Shown piece by piece: positions 1-9,331 of a stretch of 64,000 nt of DNA. Origin of the DNA: Gracilaria gracilis (lineage: Eukaryota > Rhodophyta > Florideophyceae > Gracilariales > Gracilariaceae); NCBI GenBank assembly GCA_030374805.1, contig JARGSG010000013.1:248001-312000 (forward strand), in the 5' to 3' direction. Position numbers and translations under genes: made by a program. Numbering within the stretch: the stretch's first letter is position 1; every line of letters starts with the position of its first letter. The notes under the pieces were generated by a model. That model saw only the letters and a list, made by a program, of their open reading frames with translations, was not told the DNA's origin and ran no database searches.

Positions 1-269
1 GAGCTGGCCAACGAGGGCAGAGGAAGGTCTCGGGATTACCGGTGTTGGCTCGAAGTCTGAGGGGAAACCTTCGTGGCGAGGGCAGAGCCCGCCCGAATCG
101 GGATTTTAGAAACCATCCAATCATTGGGAACATCCCCATCATCACGGGAGTGGCTGCGGGTAACCGCCGGCTCCGCCTCAGATGGCTTCCGAGACATCGG
201 TGAAATCGTTAAACGGGAGAACACGGAGTCTCCCAGACACAGTAAAAATCAGATTCAAAAGATAAAAAG
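1..269. other. Unassigned sequence at window start
   Basis: No coding region, RNA gene or repeat could be recognised here. Short frames exist on both strands but none has recognisable domain content. It may be the outer part of the noncoding repeat that follows, or remnant of the Ty3/gypsy element that this repeat interrupts. Confidence 0.3.
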
Positions 270-1077
270 CACACATACAAGCTTCTAGTTCGGGAGACCA
301 GTTTGTAATGCAATGCCCCAATGGGTAAAGAACCACGAAGACGTTCGAGATCTTCCTCAGGCGAGGCAGCAAAGTAGCAAAGCCCTTCCAGGGATGACAC
401 GACGGGGTCATTTTGTAAGGCCGAGGCCACCCTTCACGCCAGAAGTAAGAATGTAAACCAGGAGCTGAAATCCGTGTAAACGGTGCGTGCGTATCCTCAG
501 ATGAGGCGGTGTTCCACAGGGGTGGCAAGTGTAGACAGGTGTCAGCACGAGCCGCGGGTCGAGGAGAACAACCCGAAAAGGAGGAAAAGAGAAAGGGGAA
601 GTCACGAGAGTGACGGAGAGAGACAGCAAAGCCGGGTAAATCCTTATACGAGGCGAACGCGACAAATAGCAGTGTAATACTCCCACAATTGGGTTCGTTT
701 GGTTGACGCAGGGCGGATAGACGGTCCGTATGCTACGGGATATTCCTCCGAAGAGGAGTTCAATACCGCCGAAGGCGAAGAGTCTAGAGCCAACCCTGGT
801 TGTGGAGATCTACTTAGTGGCAAGGCCCAGTTGCCCCGACACTATATAGTGTGTAGCTAACCTCCCGTACTGTACGGCAAATACTATAATAACCTAGAAT
901 ACTCCCATAAAGGGTGCAGAATTACCAGCAATGCTGTGCCAACCTCCTGGACTCTGCCGTGTTCCACGTGTCCCATCCACCAACGTGGCAATCGTATGTA
1001 GTCATAATTAACCCAGTCGACATGTCGGAAAATAGCTAAGTCGCAGGACTCCCTCAAGGAGGGCGCTGCACTTCAGA
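270..1077 (+). repeat. Diverged noncoding repeat, copy 1 (possible solo LTR)
   Basis: This stretch aligns collinearly with about 4816-5677. Shared landmarks in the same order are CACGAAGACGTTCG (about 331 and 4863), GGGATGACAC-like sequence, an AGCAATGCTG block, a GTTCCACGTG-like block, and a final CGGAAAATAGCTAAG block ending in CTTCAGA (1071-1077). No open frame is shared by the copies. Each copy ends inside a transposase or integrase frame: here just before the integrase tail of a Ty3/gypsy element. A solo LTR or a nonautonomous element fits. The left boundary is approximate, and I saw no target duplication. Confidence 0.5.
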
Positions 1078-1662
1078 CAACATTAAATATGCAACTGAAG
1101 TCACGAAGTCATCGATTGAAGCCATTAATTTGAAGATGGTGGACGATATCAATATGAAACGAAAGGAACAATTAATCAAAATTGGTGATAAAGTTATGCT
1201 TTCACCCAAAAACCTAAATCTGAAAGAAGGACGTGCGAAGAAACTATTCCCAAAATACAAAGGACCAAACACGATACGTAAGATCCTTGGCGAAGGTCGA
1301 TCATACGAATTAGAACTACCGAAGAAGCTCGAACGAATTCATCATACCTTACATGTATCATTTTTGAAACCGTTTGTGCAACGTACAAGTACGGAAACCA
1401 GCACAAAGATGTAACTTTCCTGAAAGTAGAAAAGCTCATCACTGTTCCCGATAATCACATTGAGAAGATTCTTGACCATCTCATTCGTTGCAGTCGTCTC
1501 CAATACCTCGTTCACTATAAAAACACAGACGACAGTGCGAAGCAGTGGGTCGATAGTCAGACTCTCATCATATCAGCTTCACCAACGTTAATCGAAGAAT
1601 ACACATCATGTCGAACAACAACGCCATCGTTCCCGCAAACAACCTCCAAATTGACAATGTGA
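1076..1662 (+). pseudogene. Ty3/gypsy pol remnant: integrase C-terminus plus chromodomain
   Basis: From 1076 the frame reads the tail of a Ty3/gypsy integrase, including GDKVMLSPKNL and HHTLHVSFLKPF, the conserved block after the catalytic core. That frame stops at 1412-1414. The next frame, open from before 1426 to a stop at 1660-1662, reads a chromodomain-like segment (EKILDHLI, LVHYKN, aromatic W in KQWVDSQTL). The element is therefore a chromovirus whose integrase tail and chromodomain are separated by a single-base shift. Everything upstream of the integrase tail is cut off by the repeat at 270-1077. Chromodomains are known to steer integration to modified chromatin. This copy cannot be functional as it stands. 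Confidence 0.75.
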
Positions 1663-2126
1663 GGCAATTCTATAGCCGCATTGAACTTGGTGGTCGAAGA
1701 ATGCTGACTTGGTTCGATGATATTATGGACGACCTTTTCGAGAGATTCTGTTTGGCTTGGGCATCTTCCCACATTTGCTTTGCATTCTTACAACTTCGAG
1801 AATCTTTCTTGACTGAAGAAAATGCCTTGCTCTTGCGAAAACTGTTCGAGGTTTATGAAGACGGAATTATGGATACTATTCATGAAGAATTTACTCTGTT
1901 TCTTTATTGCTACATTGTATCTCAATATGGACATCTTACCCCGAATCCAGCCCATATTTTCTTTAATGGTGTCGAAGGAGTTTTACTACATATGGAAGAA
2001 TTTACAGAAGACATCGATATCCATTTGGAATTTGAACTCCATATCAACATGGTTTTAACTCCAAATCCTCCTGGAGTCTTCGAAAGCCTGTTCCCAATGG
2101 TTCTCAACAGCATTACTGAATCTTAA
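1608..2126 (+). CDS. Unknown 172-residue ORF after the chromodomain
   Basis: An ATG-started frame (MSNNNAIVPANNLQ at the N-terminus) overlaps the end of the chromodomain frame by about 55 bases and runs between it and the LTR. It is rich in aromatic and acidic residues (for example LFERFCLAWASSHICF and MEEFTEDIDIHLEFE) and has no transmembrane segment or motif I recognise. Its position suggests an extra 3' ORF of the element rather than a host gene. It could also be chance open frame. I assign no function. Confidence 0.4.
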   Translation: MSNNNAIVPANNLQIDNVRQFYSRIELGGRRMLTWFDDIMDDLFERFCLAWASSHICFAFLQLRESFLTEENALLLRKLFEVYEDGIMDTIHEEFTLFLYCYIVSQYGHLTPNPAHIFFNGVEGVLLHMEEFTEDIDIHLEFELHINMVLTPNPPGVFESLFPMVLNSITES

Positions 2127-2194
2127 AACGATATACTGCGATGGAAAAAATGACGTTAATCGAAGAAGATTAATGGGTTTAAAGAGGGAGTATT

Positions 2195-2466
2195 TGTTAT
2201 GAATCTGTAACGCACTTTGTCCCAAATTATTATGTTTTTGTATGGTTGGAATTTAGTCGTGAAATTAAATGTGGAATTTATTGATGGAATCATTGCCATA
2301 TTTTATTGATGGACTATACTAGTGGAAGTATTTACCTAACTACAGTGCTTCTACTTCTATTTAGTAAAGTCTATATAACCTGTCTTGACGGAGTGCTTTG
2401 CTCTCTCCCGTCTTATCGCTCCAAGCGCAGAGCGGTAAGGAGAGCCTAGAAGTGCCCCCCGCGACA
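2195..2466 (+). repeat. Putative 3' LTR of the chromovirus
   Basis: A purine tract (AAAGAGGGAG, 2181-2190) precedes a sequence starting TGTTATG and ending CGACA, the expected polypurine tract, TG...CA layout. A TATATAA lies inside, followed by a pyrimidine-rich leader of the type common in LTRs. No second LTR is present in the window, so the limits rest on these landmarks only. Confidence 0.45.
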
Positions 2467-2720
2467 AAAGCGTTCTTTACCAATAGTTATAATAAATTAT
2501 ATTTTATTGAAAAACTTTAGCTTTGCAAAAAACTTTAAATAGTAAGCAAAAACCAAAACACTCTGAAAAACAAATTGGAATGCTACAATAAATACTCCGG
2601 ACGGTACGCCAGTCCAGTACACGTGTGGGATCCAGCACACCCATGTTAGCCCTGCTTGACCCCATTTTTACCTGACATACAGCTGGGTTCCACTCTACTT
2701 CAGTAATCATCGCATTGGTT

Positions 2721-3557
2721 ATGAACAACATCGGTGACCATGGAGATCATGGCGCTGCACACACCTCGTACCTGCAGCTGGGGGAGGGGTTTACCAAATC
2801 CAGAGACCTTTTGAGGGCCGACGGGGAGCTACTGGAGAATGGTACGCTCAATACTAGAGATGGTTGTCTCTTGACATCGGATAATGTGCTTGCGCAATTA
2901 AAACAGCGCAAGGACGCAAGGGCTGCCGCGGAAGCCGCGAAGGTTGCAAGTTCAGCTGAAACAGAAGAACGACGGGCTCGAAGAGAGAGGGAAGCTCTCG
3001 AGCGTGTTCATGATCAGGCTGCTCGTGCCGAAGTGGCCAAGATGCGCCACAAGCTGCGAGAAGAAGAGAGTGCAGGACGAGAGTCGGATTGGGATGCAAG
3101 GGCCGCGGTTGCAGCACAAAAACGTTTGGAACGTGAAGTAGAGCGCGCTCGCAAGGCGCAAGAACGTGCGAGAAAGTCCAGCGAGGGCAAACAGAGCCAT
3201 CTGCAGAAGGCAGCCGAGAAGGCGGCCGAGCAAGCGCGTCTGAGCGAAAAGCATGAGCGTCATGTTGTTTGGCTGCGATGCCGCCCCGACCAGCAGGGGC
3301 TTCTTGTCCGATCGAGGTCCGCTATGAGAGCCGCGGCGAGGCTACGAGCGGGATTCGAACGCGGGGAGCACTTAAGTGCCAACAAAGTATGCGGTCAAAA
3401 CAAAATTTTGTGTTTTTATTTTCGTCCCAGGGCCTGGTTGAGAGTGGGTTCTCAAGCGGCTACCAGCAGGCGACAGTCATTTACACGTAGCGTCGTGCTG
3501 AGAGATGATGCATCTTTCATATTCTGTGCTGTTTTGGTACCGTTGGTACTCTTCTGA
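2721..3557 (+). CDS. Charged coiled-coil ORF, possibly a pogo-type transposase C-terminus
   Basis: The frame from ATG 2721 encodes about 278 residues. After a short N-terminal part containing GRLL-like spacing (DGCLLTSDNVLAQL), residues about 65-175 are an Ala/Arg/Glu-rich coiled coil (AEAAKVASSAETEERR, KRLEREVERARKAQERARK). Pogo/Tigger transposases of this general type end in a similar basic-acidic tail after an LLTSD-like block, and a pogo transposase begins 390 bases downstream, so it may be the detached tail of another copy. The last 80 residues look like non-coding read-through. No catalytic residues are present. This is inference from composition. Confidence 0.35.
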   Translation: MNNIGDHGDHGAAHTSYLQLGEGFTKSRDLLRADGELLENGTLNTRDGCLLTSDNVLAQLKQRKDARAAAEAAKVASSAETEERRARREREALERVHDQAARAEVAKMRHKLREEESAGRESDWDARAAVAAQKRLEREVERARKAQERARKSSEGKQSHLQKAAEKAAEQARLSEKHERHVVWLRCRPDQQGLLVRSRSAMRAAARLRAGFERGEHLSANKVCGQNKILCFYFRPRAWLRVGSQAATSRRQSFTRSVVLRDDASFIFCAVLVPLVLF

Positions 3558-3776
3558 GTCTCATCTTCGTCAAAGTTTGGAAGAATTTGGACAATGAGAA
3601 GATAATTTAGGCAGCAGTAAATGCGAACAGATTTACAAAACGACGAACAGTAAAGCGAATGATTTGCCGCCATTTTTGGCGCCAACCCCCTCGCAAGGCG
3701 AACCCTTTGACCTTCGCAGTCCTTTCAGTTCCCACCATTTTGAAATTCGCGCGCTTTCTCTAGTGCATACATGTAT

Positions 3777-3829
3777 GATAATCTCCATCGTCCGATGGGC
3801 TGTCAGCCCATCGGACGATGGAGATTATC
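3777..3829. repeat. 53-bp perfect inverted repeat upstream of TATA box
   Basis: Two 26-base arms (3777-3802 and 3804-3829) are exact reverse complements around one central T. The right arm ends 9 bases before the TATAAAAG at 3839. It could be a promoter element, a cruciform, or a terminal structure of the pogo element. Confidence 0.85.
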
Positions 3830-3838
3830 CTCAGTGCC

Positions 3839-3846
3839 TATAAAAG
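3839..3846 (+). promoter_or_regulatory. TATA box of the pogo transposase
   Basis: TATAAAAG lies 98 bases before the ATG at 3944, a normal core promoter distance. It also argues that the first in-frame ATG at 3818, upstream of the TATA box, is not the start. Confidence 0.6.
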
Positions 3847-3943
3847 CGGGCACAGACAGGAGATTTCAAACCACAGCCCCAACAAACCTCCACAGTTTCC
3901 TCACCTCTTCAGTGCCGTCATCCGAGTACGTTATCGGCACAAG

Positions 3944-6119
3944 ATGTTTGACGTAAGCCCACTCCAGTTGTCGGTATGGGACTACTACAACGAACCGTTT
4001 GTATCGCTGAAAGAAGCAAGCGCCCGTTACGGAGTCAAAGAGTCCAAGCTCTTTGCAGCATGGCACTGGTGGCTTGACCACTCGTTGGACCAGAAAATGT
4101 TCATCTCAACTTACCTCATTGTGGACGTCCAACTAAATTCAATGAAGAGGAAGAGTGCACGTTAGCCGCGACAATTAATGGCTACGCCCAAAACAACACT
4201 CCACTAACCAGACAGGGCGTGTGTCAACTCGCCGAACACTTCGTGACCCTTCTTCCACCGGCAAGGCGCCTGAAATGTTCCAAACCTTCTTCACGGCCTT
4301 TGGTCACATGGGTCAACAAGTTTGTTCAACGCCATCCAAGTTTGAAGCTGAATTCCGTCCAAATGATTGAGCACAAACGTATAAAGGCCGTCAACAACAA
4401 AAATTTGACAGGGTACATCTCGAGGATGCGCGCCATGATGAAGCAATATAGAATCACTCCGGCAGAACAGGTGTTTAACGTGGATGAATCAAGTATATCG
4501 ATCACGAAAATGGTTGTTCGTACGCTTCGAAAGGCTGTCGGGCCTGCACAATAGAAACTTTTCCAGACGTATGTCCGGACCACGGGCAACCTGTACCACG
4601 TAACAATCATGCCTGTTGTCAATGCAGCAGGCTAAAACTACAAACCTGTAATCGTCTATCCCGGAAAACAGGCAAGGTTCCGCAGAGTGAATGGAAAGTA
4701 TGAGATTCTTCATGAACATCTTCCATCGTGCTACGTGCACCACCGCGAGCCTGCTGGGGTCAACAGCGCAATTTTTTTCGACTGGACTAAGAACTTTGCC
4801 ATGGAAACCGCTCACATTTGGGAAGGTGTGGAGCAACGCCTTTGGCGGGAAAAGCGCAGGCTCACGAAGACGTTCGGAATCTTCCCCTCGACAGGGCAGC
4901 ACAGCGAACGGAGCACTCCGGGAATGACACAGCTAAGCCGGGTGTAAATCCGAGGTCAAACCGTCACGACACGCGTCGGAGCGTTGGGCTGATTAGTAGT
5001 CGGTAGAGATCCACGTGTTCACACGATCACGAGATGAGTCCTCGAAAGAGAGTAGCACGGCAACGACAAGGTGACGGAAACGGGCCACTGAGAACAGCGC
5101 AAAAAGGCAGACCTAAAAAGGGGAGAAAGCCAACCACCAGAGTGAGGAAGAGAGAGAGAGAATAAAGCAAACCCAATACAGGGGCGAGTATACGACAATA
5201 GGTCGGAACAAGACACACAAATAGTGGTTATACTCTGAGTGCCACAAGGGTGGGTAACTATAAGTGAACAACGCAGTCGTCACTCCACTTGGAGGTGAAC
5301 AATCCGCGAAGGCGTGATAGTTAGAGCCAGAGGCCCTTGCTTGACAAGGGGCAGTTTACTTGGGGGAGCGGTGCTCAACCCTCTAAGTACTGAGCTCGGC
5401 GCACCACTGACAGTGGGTGCGCCGGGCAAAATAATCTATAAAATATCTAAGTAAATACAGCAATGCTGGGTGCACTGCCTCTGGCATGTTCGTGCTACAC
5501 GTATGCTATTCTCACCCGCTAAGTGGCGCCTCGAGCCGTGCAATCTACGTGTACATGTGTGGAAATTACCTCAGCGAGGCGACACGCTAATAGCGGTGTA
5601 GCTCATATATATCTACTAACGCATGATGCGGAAATTAACTAAGTGCCTCAAATCGCCTCGAAGGAGTGTTGTCCTTCAGAAAGTGGTCGTCATATGCTGC
5701 TTGTATTCGACGGCTACGCAGATAATATTCAGTTTGAGGCGCTCCTGCTTCTCAAAGAAAACCGAATCTTTGTTGCAGGTCTACCTGAGCACATCTTCCA
5801 TTTACTTCAACCTCTTGACCCCGGAGTCTTTTTTCCGTTTAAGTTTTTCCAACAGAGAGAAATTCATGCTGTGGCTCGTGTCCATATTTCTCTTGGCACC
5901 TTTGATGTTTCGAGTGGTATAAGTAATGCTTACGATGAAAGTGTTACTCACCGAAACATTGCGAAGGGTTTCCACGCTGCTGGGGCTTGGCTAGTTGCCG
6001 AAGAATCCGCCTCGATAGAATCAGTAATAAAAAAATGGTTTAAAAAGGATGAACCAAACACTGTTCACAATTTGAGAAAAGCTTTGAGGAAAAATCGAGA
6101 AGTCTTCTCCGAAATGTAG
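3944..6119 (+). pseudogene. Pogo/Tigger-family (DDE_1) transposase, disrupted
   Basis: The N-terminus reads a psq-type helix-turn-helix (LKEASARYGVKESKLFAAW). A frame change near 4120 leads to a CENP-B-type DNA-binding segment (TRQGVCQLAEHF, WVNKFVQRHPSLKL). The DDE_1 catalytic domain follows: first aspartate in FNVDESS (about 4485), second in LLVFDGYADN (about 5710), third in LLQPLDPGVF (about 5815). Family knowledge: this is a cut-and-paste transposase. Lesions: the frame change, in-frame stops at 4552-4554 and near 4633, and an insertion of about 0.86 kb (4816-5677) between FFDWTKNF and the second aspartate. The protein ends at 6119. No terminal repeats were securely found. Confidence 0.8.
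4816..5677 (+). repeat. Diverged noncoding repeat, copy 2, inserted in the pogo transposase
   Basis: This is homologous to about 270-1077 (landmarks given there). The transposase frame is lost shortly after FFDWTKNFAMET and resumes at ESGRHMLLVFDGY (from 5678), so the copy sits precisely within a coding exon. Interior sequence has short inverted segments and no shared ORF. Boundaries are accurate to about 10 bases at the right and about 30 at the left. Confidence 0.55.
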
Positions 6120-7161
6120 AACTTGAGAACCGCTGAACAGTTCGCATCAACACTGCTTCATACGCTCACCTAACGGTATACGTTGGGTTACGCGCGTTGA
6201 AGGAGCGAGATAAACGTCTTGCTAAGAAGCAGGTAAGCGTCGAGGAATGAAAGGATGGCTATTTGTTGAACAACGCGGCTAATGAGCGGTCCGGCCGGGC
6301 AAACGGGATGTTTATGTTGAAACCCCTGCGGAGCTCTGACATCTGTTGAGTTTTGGGCCCGAGCGTGCAATTTGTCGTCAAAGGTTGGCGAATTTTTGTT
6401 GTGAACGTCGTGCAACTGGGGCGGAGCAGGCAGCATGAAAGCGATCCAGATTGGTAAGGGGTGATGGAAGTCGTGTGTAGTGCTGTTGAGTGCCATATAC
6501 GTTGTTGTGATTGGTCAAAAGCAACGACGGTTTGGTCCAAATTTGAATATTCTTAGTATTTGCCCGTTTGAGAGGGGGTAAACTTTCTTCCTTTATGCGC
6601 AAGTTCGCCGTCTGCTCTGCGTGAAAGTCTGGCATACGAAAGGCCGACGTTTCTGCTTTCTGTAGAAAGTGGTTTGGAGCCTCAGAACTTTCTAACGGCA
6701 TAGAAACAGGCGAAGTTTCGCTCTTCGTTCGAAAAGTGACGCTTTGTTTTTCTTTATTCTCGCAACGTTATATTAATCTTAATTTTTGCTTCACTGTCCC
6801 AGGTACGGGGGTGTACTGATATTGCGTGTGGTGCCAAAGCGCAAATCCGTCATCCAATGATGATCTCAGATTCCTTCGTACATCTCCATGGCGCCTTGTT
6901 TAAACCTAAGGTCCAGGACCCGAAAGACCTTTGAAGTCTTGAGTTCAGTTTTTACCGTTACAAAAACACTCTAATTACCGCGGAGCGCAGGCTACCAGAA
7001 CTCAGTGGTAACCTCCCTCAAAGCTACATTACTCCAGTAGCAATTCAATTCAATTGAGTGATGTCTCCTTCCTTCCACTCTTTGTCAGCACGCCACCGCC
7101 ATTGTTTCCAAATCCTTGCGCGTTGGAGCATGCGCGCCAGATTATAGCTGTGTCGTGCGCC
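6120..7161. other. No recognised gene
   Basis: Only short overlapping frames without domains on either strand. A T-rich stretch (6730-6790) contains a TATATTAA-like site. The 3' terminal repeat of the pogo element may lie here but I could not pair it with a left end. Confidence 0.4.
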
Positions 7162-8887
7162 ATGAAGTTGACGTTCCCCCACGACGAACTCCAACAAATA
7201 TGCAACTCAAGGCCGTTCGGCCGCAGAGCATTTGTTGTAGTCTCTTCTGTTTGCCAAAACATCTCTTCCTCCTCTCGCAACGCGTTTGCGTATTTTAACC
7301 GCTACAAAGACCAACTTCCTCTCATGAATTCAGACGAAGAAGTTCAGGAAGCAGAAATGGTCGAGATTAGCTCTTCACAAGTTAATAGCGCAGCGATGGC
7401 CGGCGAAGATCTTCTGAATGCAACACAAAATTGGCATGGGGAGGTATCACCGGGCAAAAAATTTCAAGCACTCCACCTTCCAACACTCAAGGATGGACTT
7501 AATTTTGTCTACGACTACATCATAACAAGAACCGGGAAAGAACTGCAAAATTTGCTTAAGGAAAACCGTCGCCCCCCAAGTGGGAGCAAACACGTTCTCA
7601 GAGCAAGGATGATGCTTCATGTTCATGCCGAACTCTGTAAGAATGTCATGCCGTTTTCCCTTCTTTGCGGCTTTGACGCCAAATATGTCAAGGATCACCT
7701 TGCCGTCAAACGTGGTGTTCATATTCCTGATGCCCCAGAAACTCAAACTTTGCTCAAGACGCTAACAAGTGTGACGGAGCGCAAACAGTTCCGCAAAGAG
7801 TTGATTTTTGGGGATTCTGACACTGAAGTCCCCCGGCGTTCTGAGAGTGTTGAGGCCGCGGGGGAGCAAACCCGGCGAAACCCGTCAGCTATCAAAAAGA
7901 ACACTCCGGATTTTTCCGATCATGAGTTTGCGAGGTTGCTTTTTTTTGATTCGAGACGATGACGAGGCGAAGAAACAAGTTGCTTCGTTGAGGACTTCGC
8001 TTACGCATGAGCAACAAGATGCTGGAATTCGCCGAACGACTCTTTCGGAACGAATTTCGAAAAGGTTTAACGACCCGAGCTTCAGCCCTTTCGAAGTCTT
8101 TGAAGACCCAATCTCCGATGTCGATACAAGCCTACCTCCTCTCGTACGTAGAAGTGGAGAAAAATTGGCAGCTGTGTGGCGAGATAATAGCAGTAGCTTC
8201 AGTACGGCGAAATCTAATTATGAAGTTTCTGGTAACAATGGAGAACTTCTGTTTCTCGATTTTTGCCACAAGACGGCAAGAACGAAGGAATTGTCGGCTG
8301 TTGGCAGACGGGTTTACATGACTTACTGTGTATATGGCCTTAACTACAAGGATGTGGACAAGGTAGTCGGCAATTTTCTGTCTAGAACGCTACCTGGAAG
8401 TGCGGGTGGGAGTCTTGGTGTTAGCAAGGAGAGGATGGTTATCGGTGGTATACGGCGAAGGAGTTCGGCTAGTGGTGGTGAGGTTTCACTCTACTCGAAG
8501 CGACCAAGGTCTTCGAAGAGCAGTAGTGATAATATGTTCAGGGAGTGTCTCACAGGCTTTAATTCGTCTATGGAAAAATTTGCCCAGAGCTACGAGCGAA
8601 AGATTGAGATGCAGAAGGAAATGCTTGGTCGTACTGAAAGGCTATCGCAAATTGAAACTCAGGATGTAAGAGAGAGAAGCTCGGTACGGAGAAAAAACGA
8701 AGTGCAGCAAACCTCATCGTTAATTGAAGTGCTCACAAATCTTGAACACGCCTACGACAAGTATCAAGATGCGATCAGGAAGTGTGCGGAGCCAGATCAC
8801 ATTGCCTACCTTAGGGAGTCCTACGAGGATGTTAAAGCCATTGCGTCTAGCATGCGTAGTAGTCTGAAGAAACCCAATGAAAGCTGA
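7162..8887 (+). pseudogene. Unknown gene in two frames, SAP-like segment and coiled coil
   Basis: The first frame (ATG 7162 to stop 7962) has an acidic N-terminal segment (MNSDEEVQEAEMVE) and a SAP-like helix pair (GKELQNLLKENRRPPSGSK, about residues 125-150). A run of eight T at about 7938-7946 is where the second frame takes over. The shared reading DHEFARLLFF precedes the run, and the continuing frame (IRDDDEAKKQVASL) runs to 8887. The C-terminal half is basic and Ser-rich, then heptad-like (MLGRTERLSQIET, LIEVLTNLEHAYDKYQDAI). SAP motifs bind AT-rich DNA, so a DNA-associated role is possible; I do not recognise the family. The gene is either a pseudogene or intact with a miscalled homopolymer. 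Confidence 0.5.
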
Positions 8888-9331
8888 ACACGGTGTCCTC
8901 TATATAGGATTGGGCATCTGCAGATGGTCGAAAGTTTCCCCAAACATCGTGTTTGTTCGCACTTGGTCAGTTGCACTGGTTGGTGATCAAAGAACCAGCC
9001 ACTTCCTCCGGGAAAAGACAACGCCAACGATAGTAGTCCTTATCGTTCTATTTCTGTGGAGAACGCCTATTAGAAGATGTTCTACACACCTCTCAGATTC
9101 TCCTTCATCAAAAATTCTATCCACTTATCACTAACCGTTCCAATTTTCGGCAGTGATGCATCGTTAAGTCCTGGAGCTTGCACCGACGATCCCAGCCGAT
9201 CAATGATGGCTCTTTTCAGTTTAGGCAGTTTCAAAGATAGATCATAAGTAGCGTATGTGTAGTGTTCTTACTGCTTCGAAATAAGGAGTAATAAACCACA
9301 CTTAAGAAGAAGGAGAAGAAGAACCAATTCC
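8888..9331. other. Intergenic, convergent gene ends
   Basis: Nothing coding seen. The genes on either side converge here. A purine tract (GAAGAAGGAGAAGAAGAA) lies at 9305-9322, just past the end of the minus-strand ankyrin gene. Confidence 0.5.

Noticed and set aside
3330-3372. Sequence resembling a tRNA T-arm on the minus strand (GATTCGAAC)
   Set aside because: The flanking bases do not pair to close the T-stem and no anticodon arm can be drawn.
4489-4902. Minus-strand 137-codon ORF
   Set aside because: Antisense of the pogo DDE domain.
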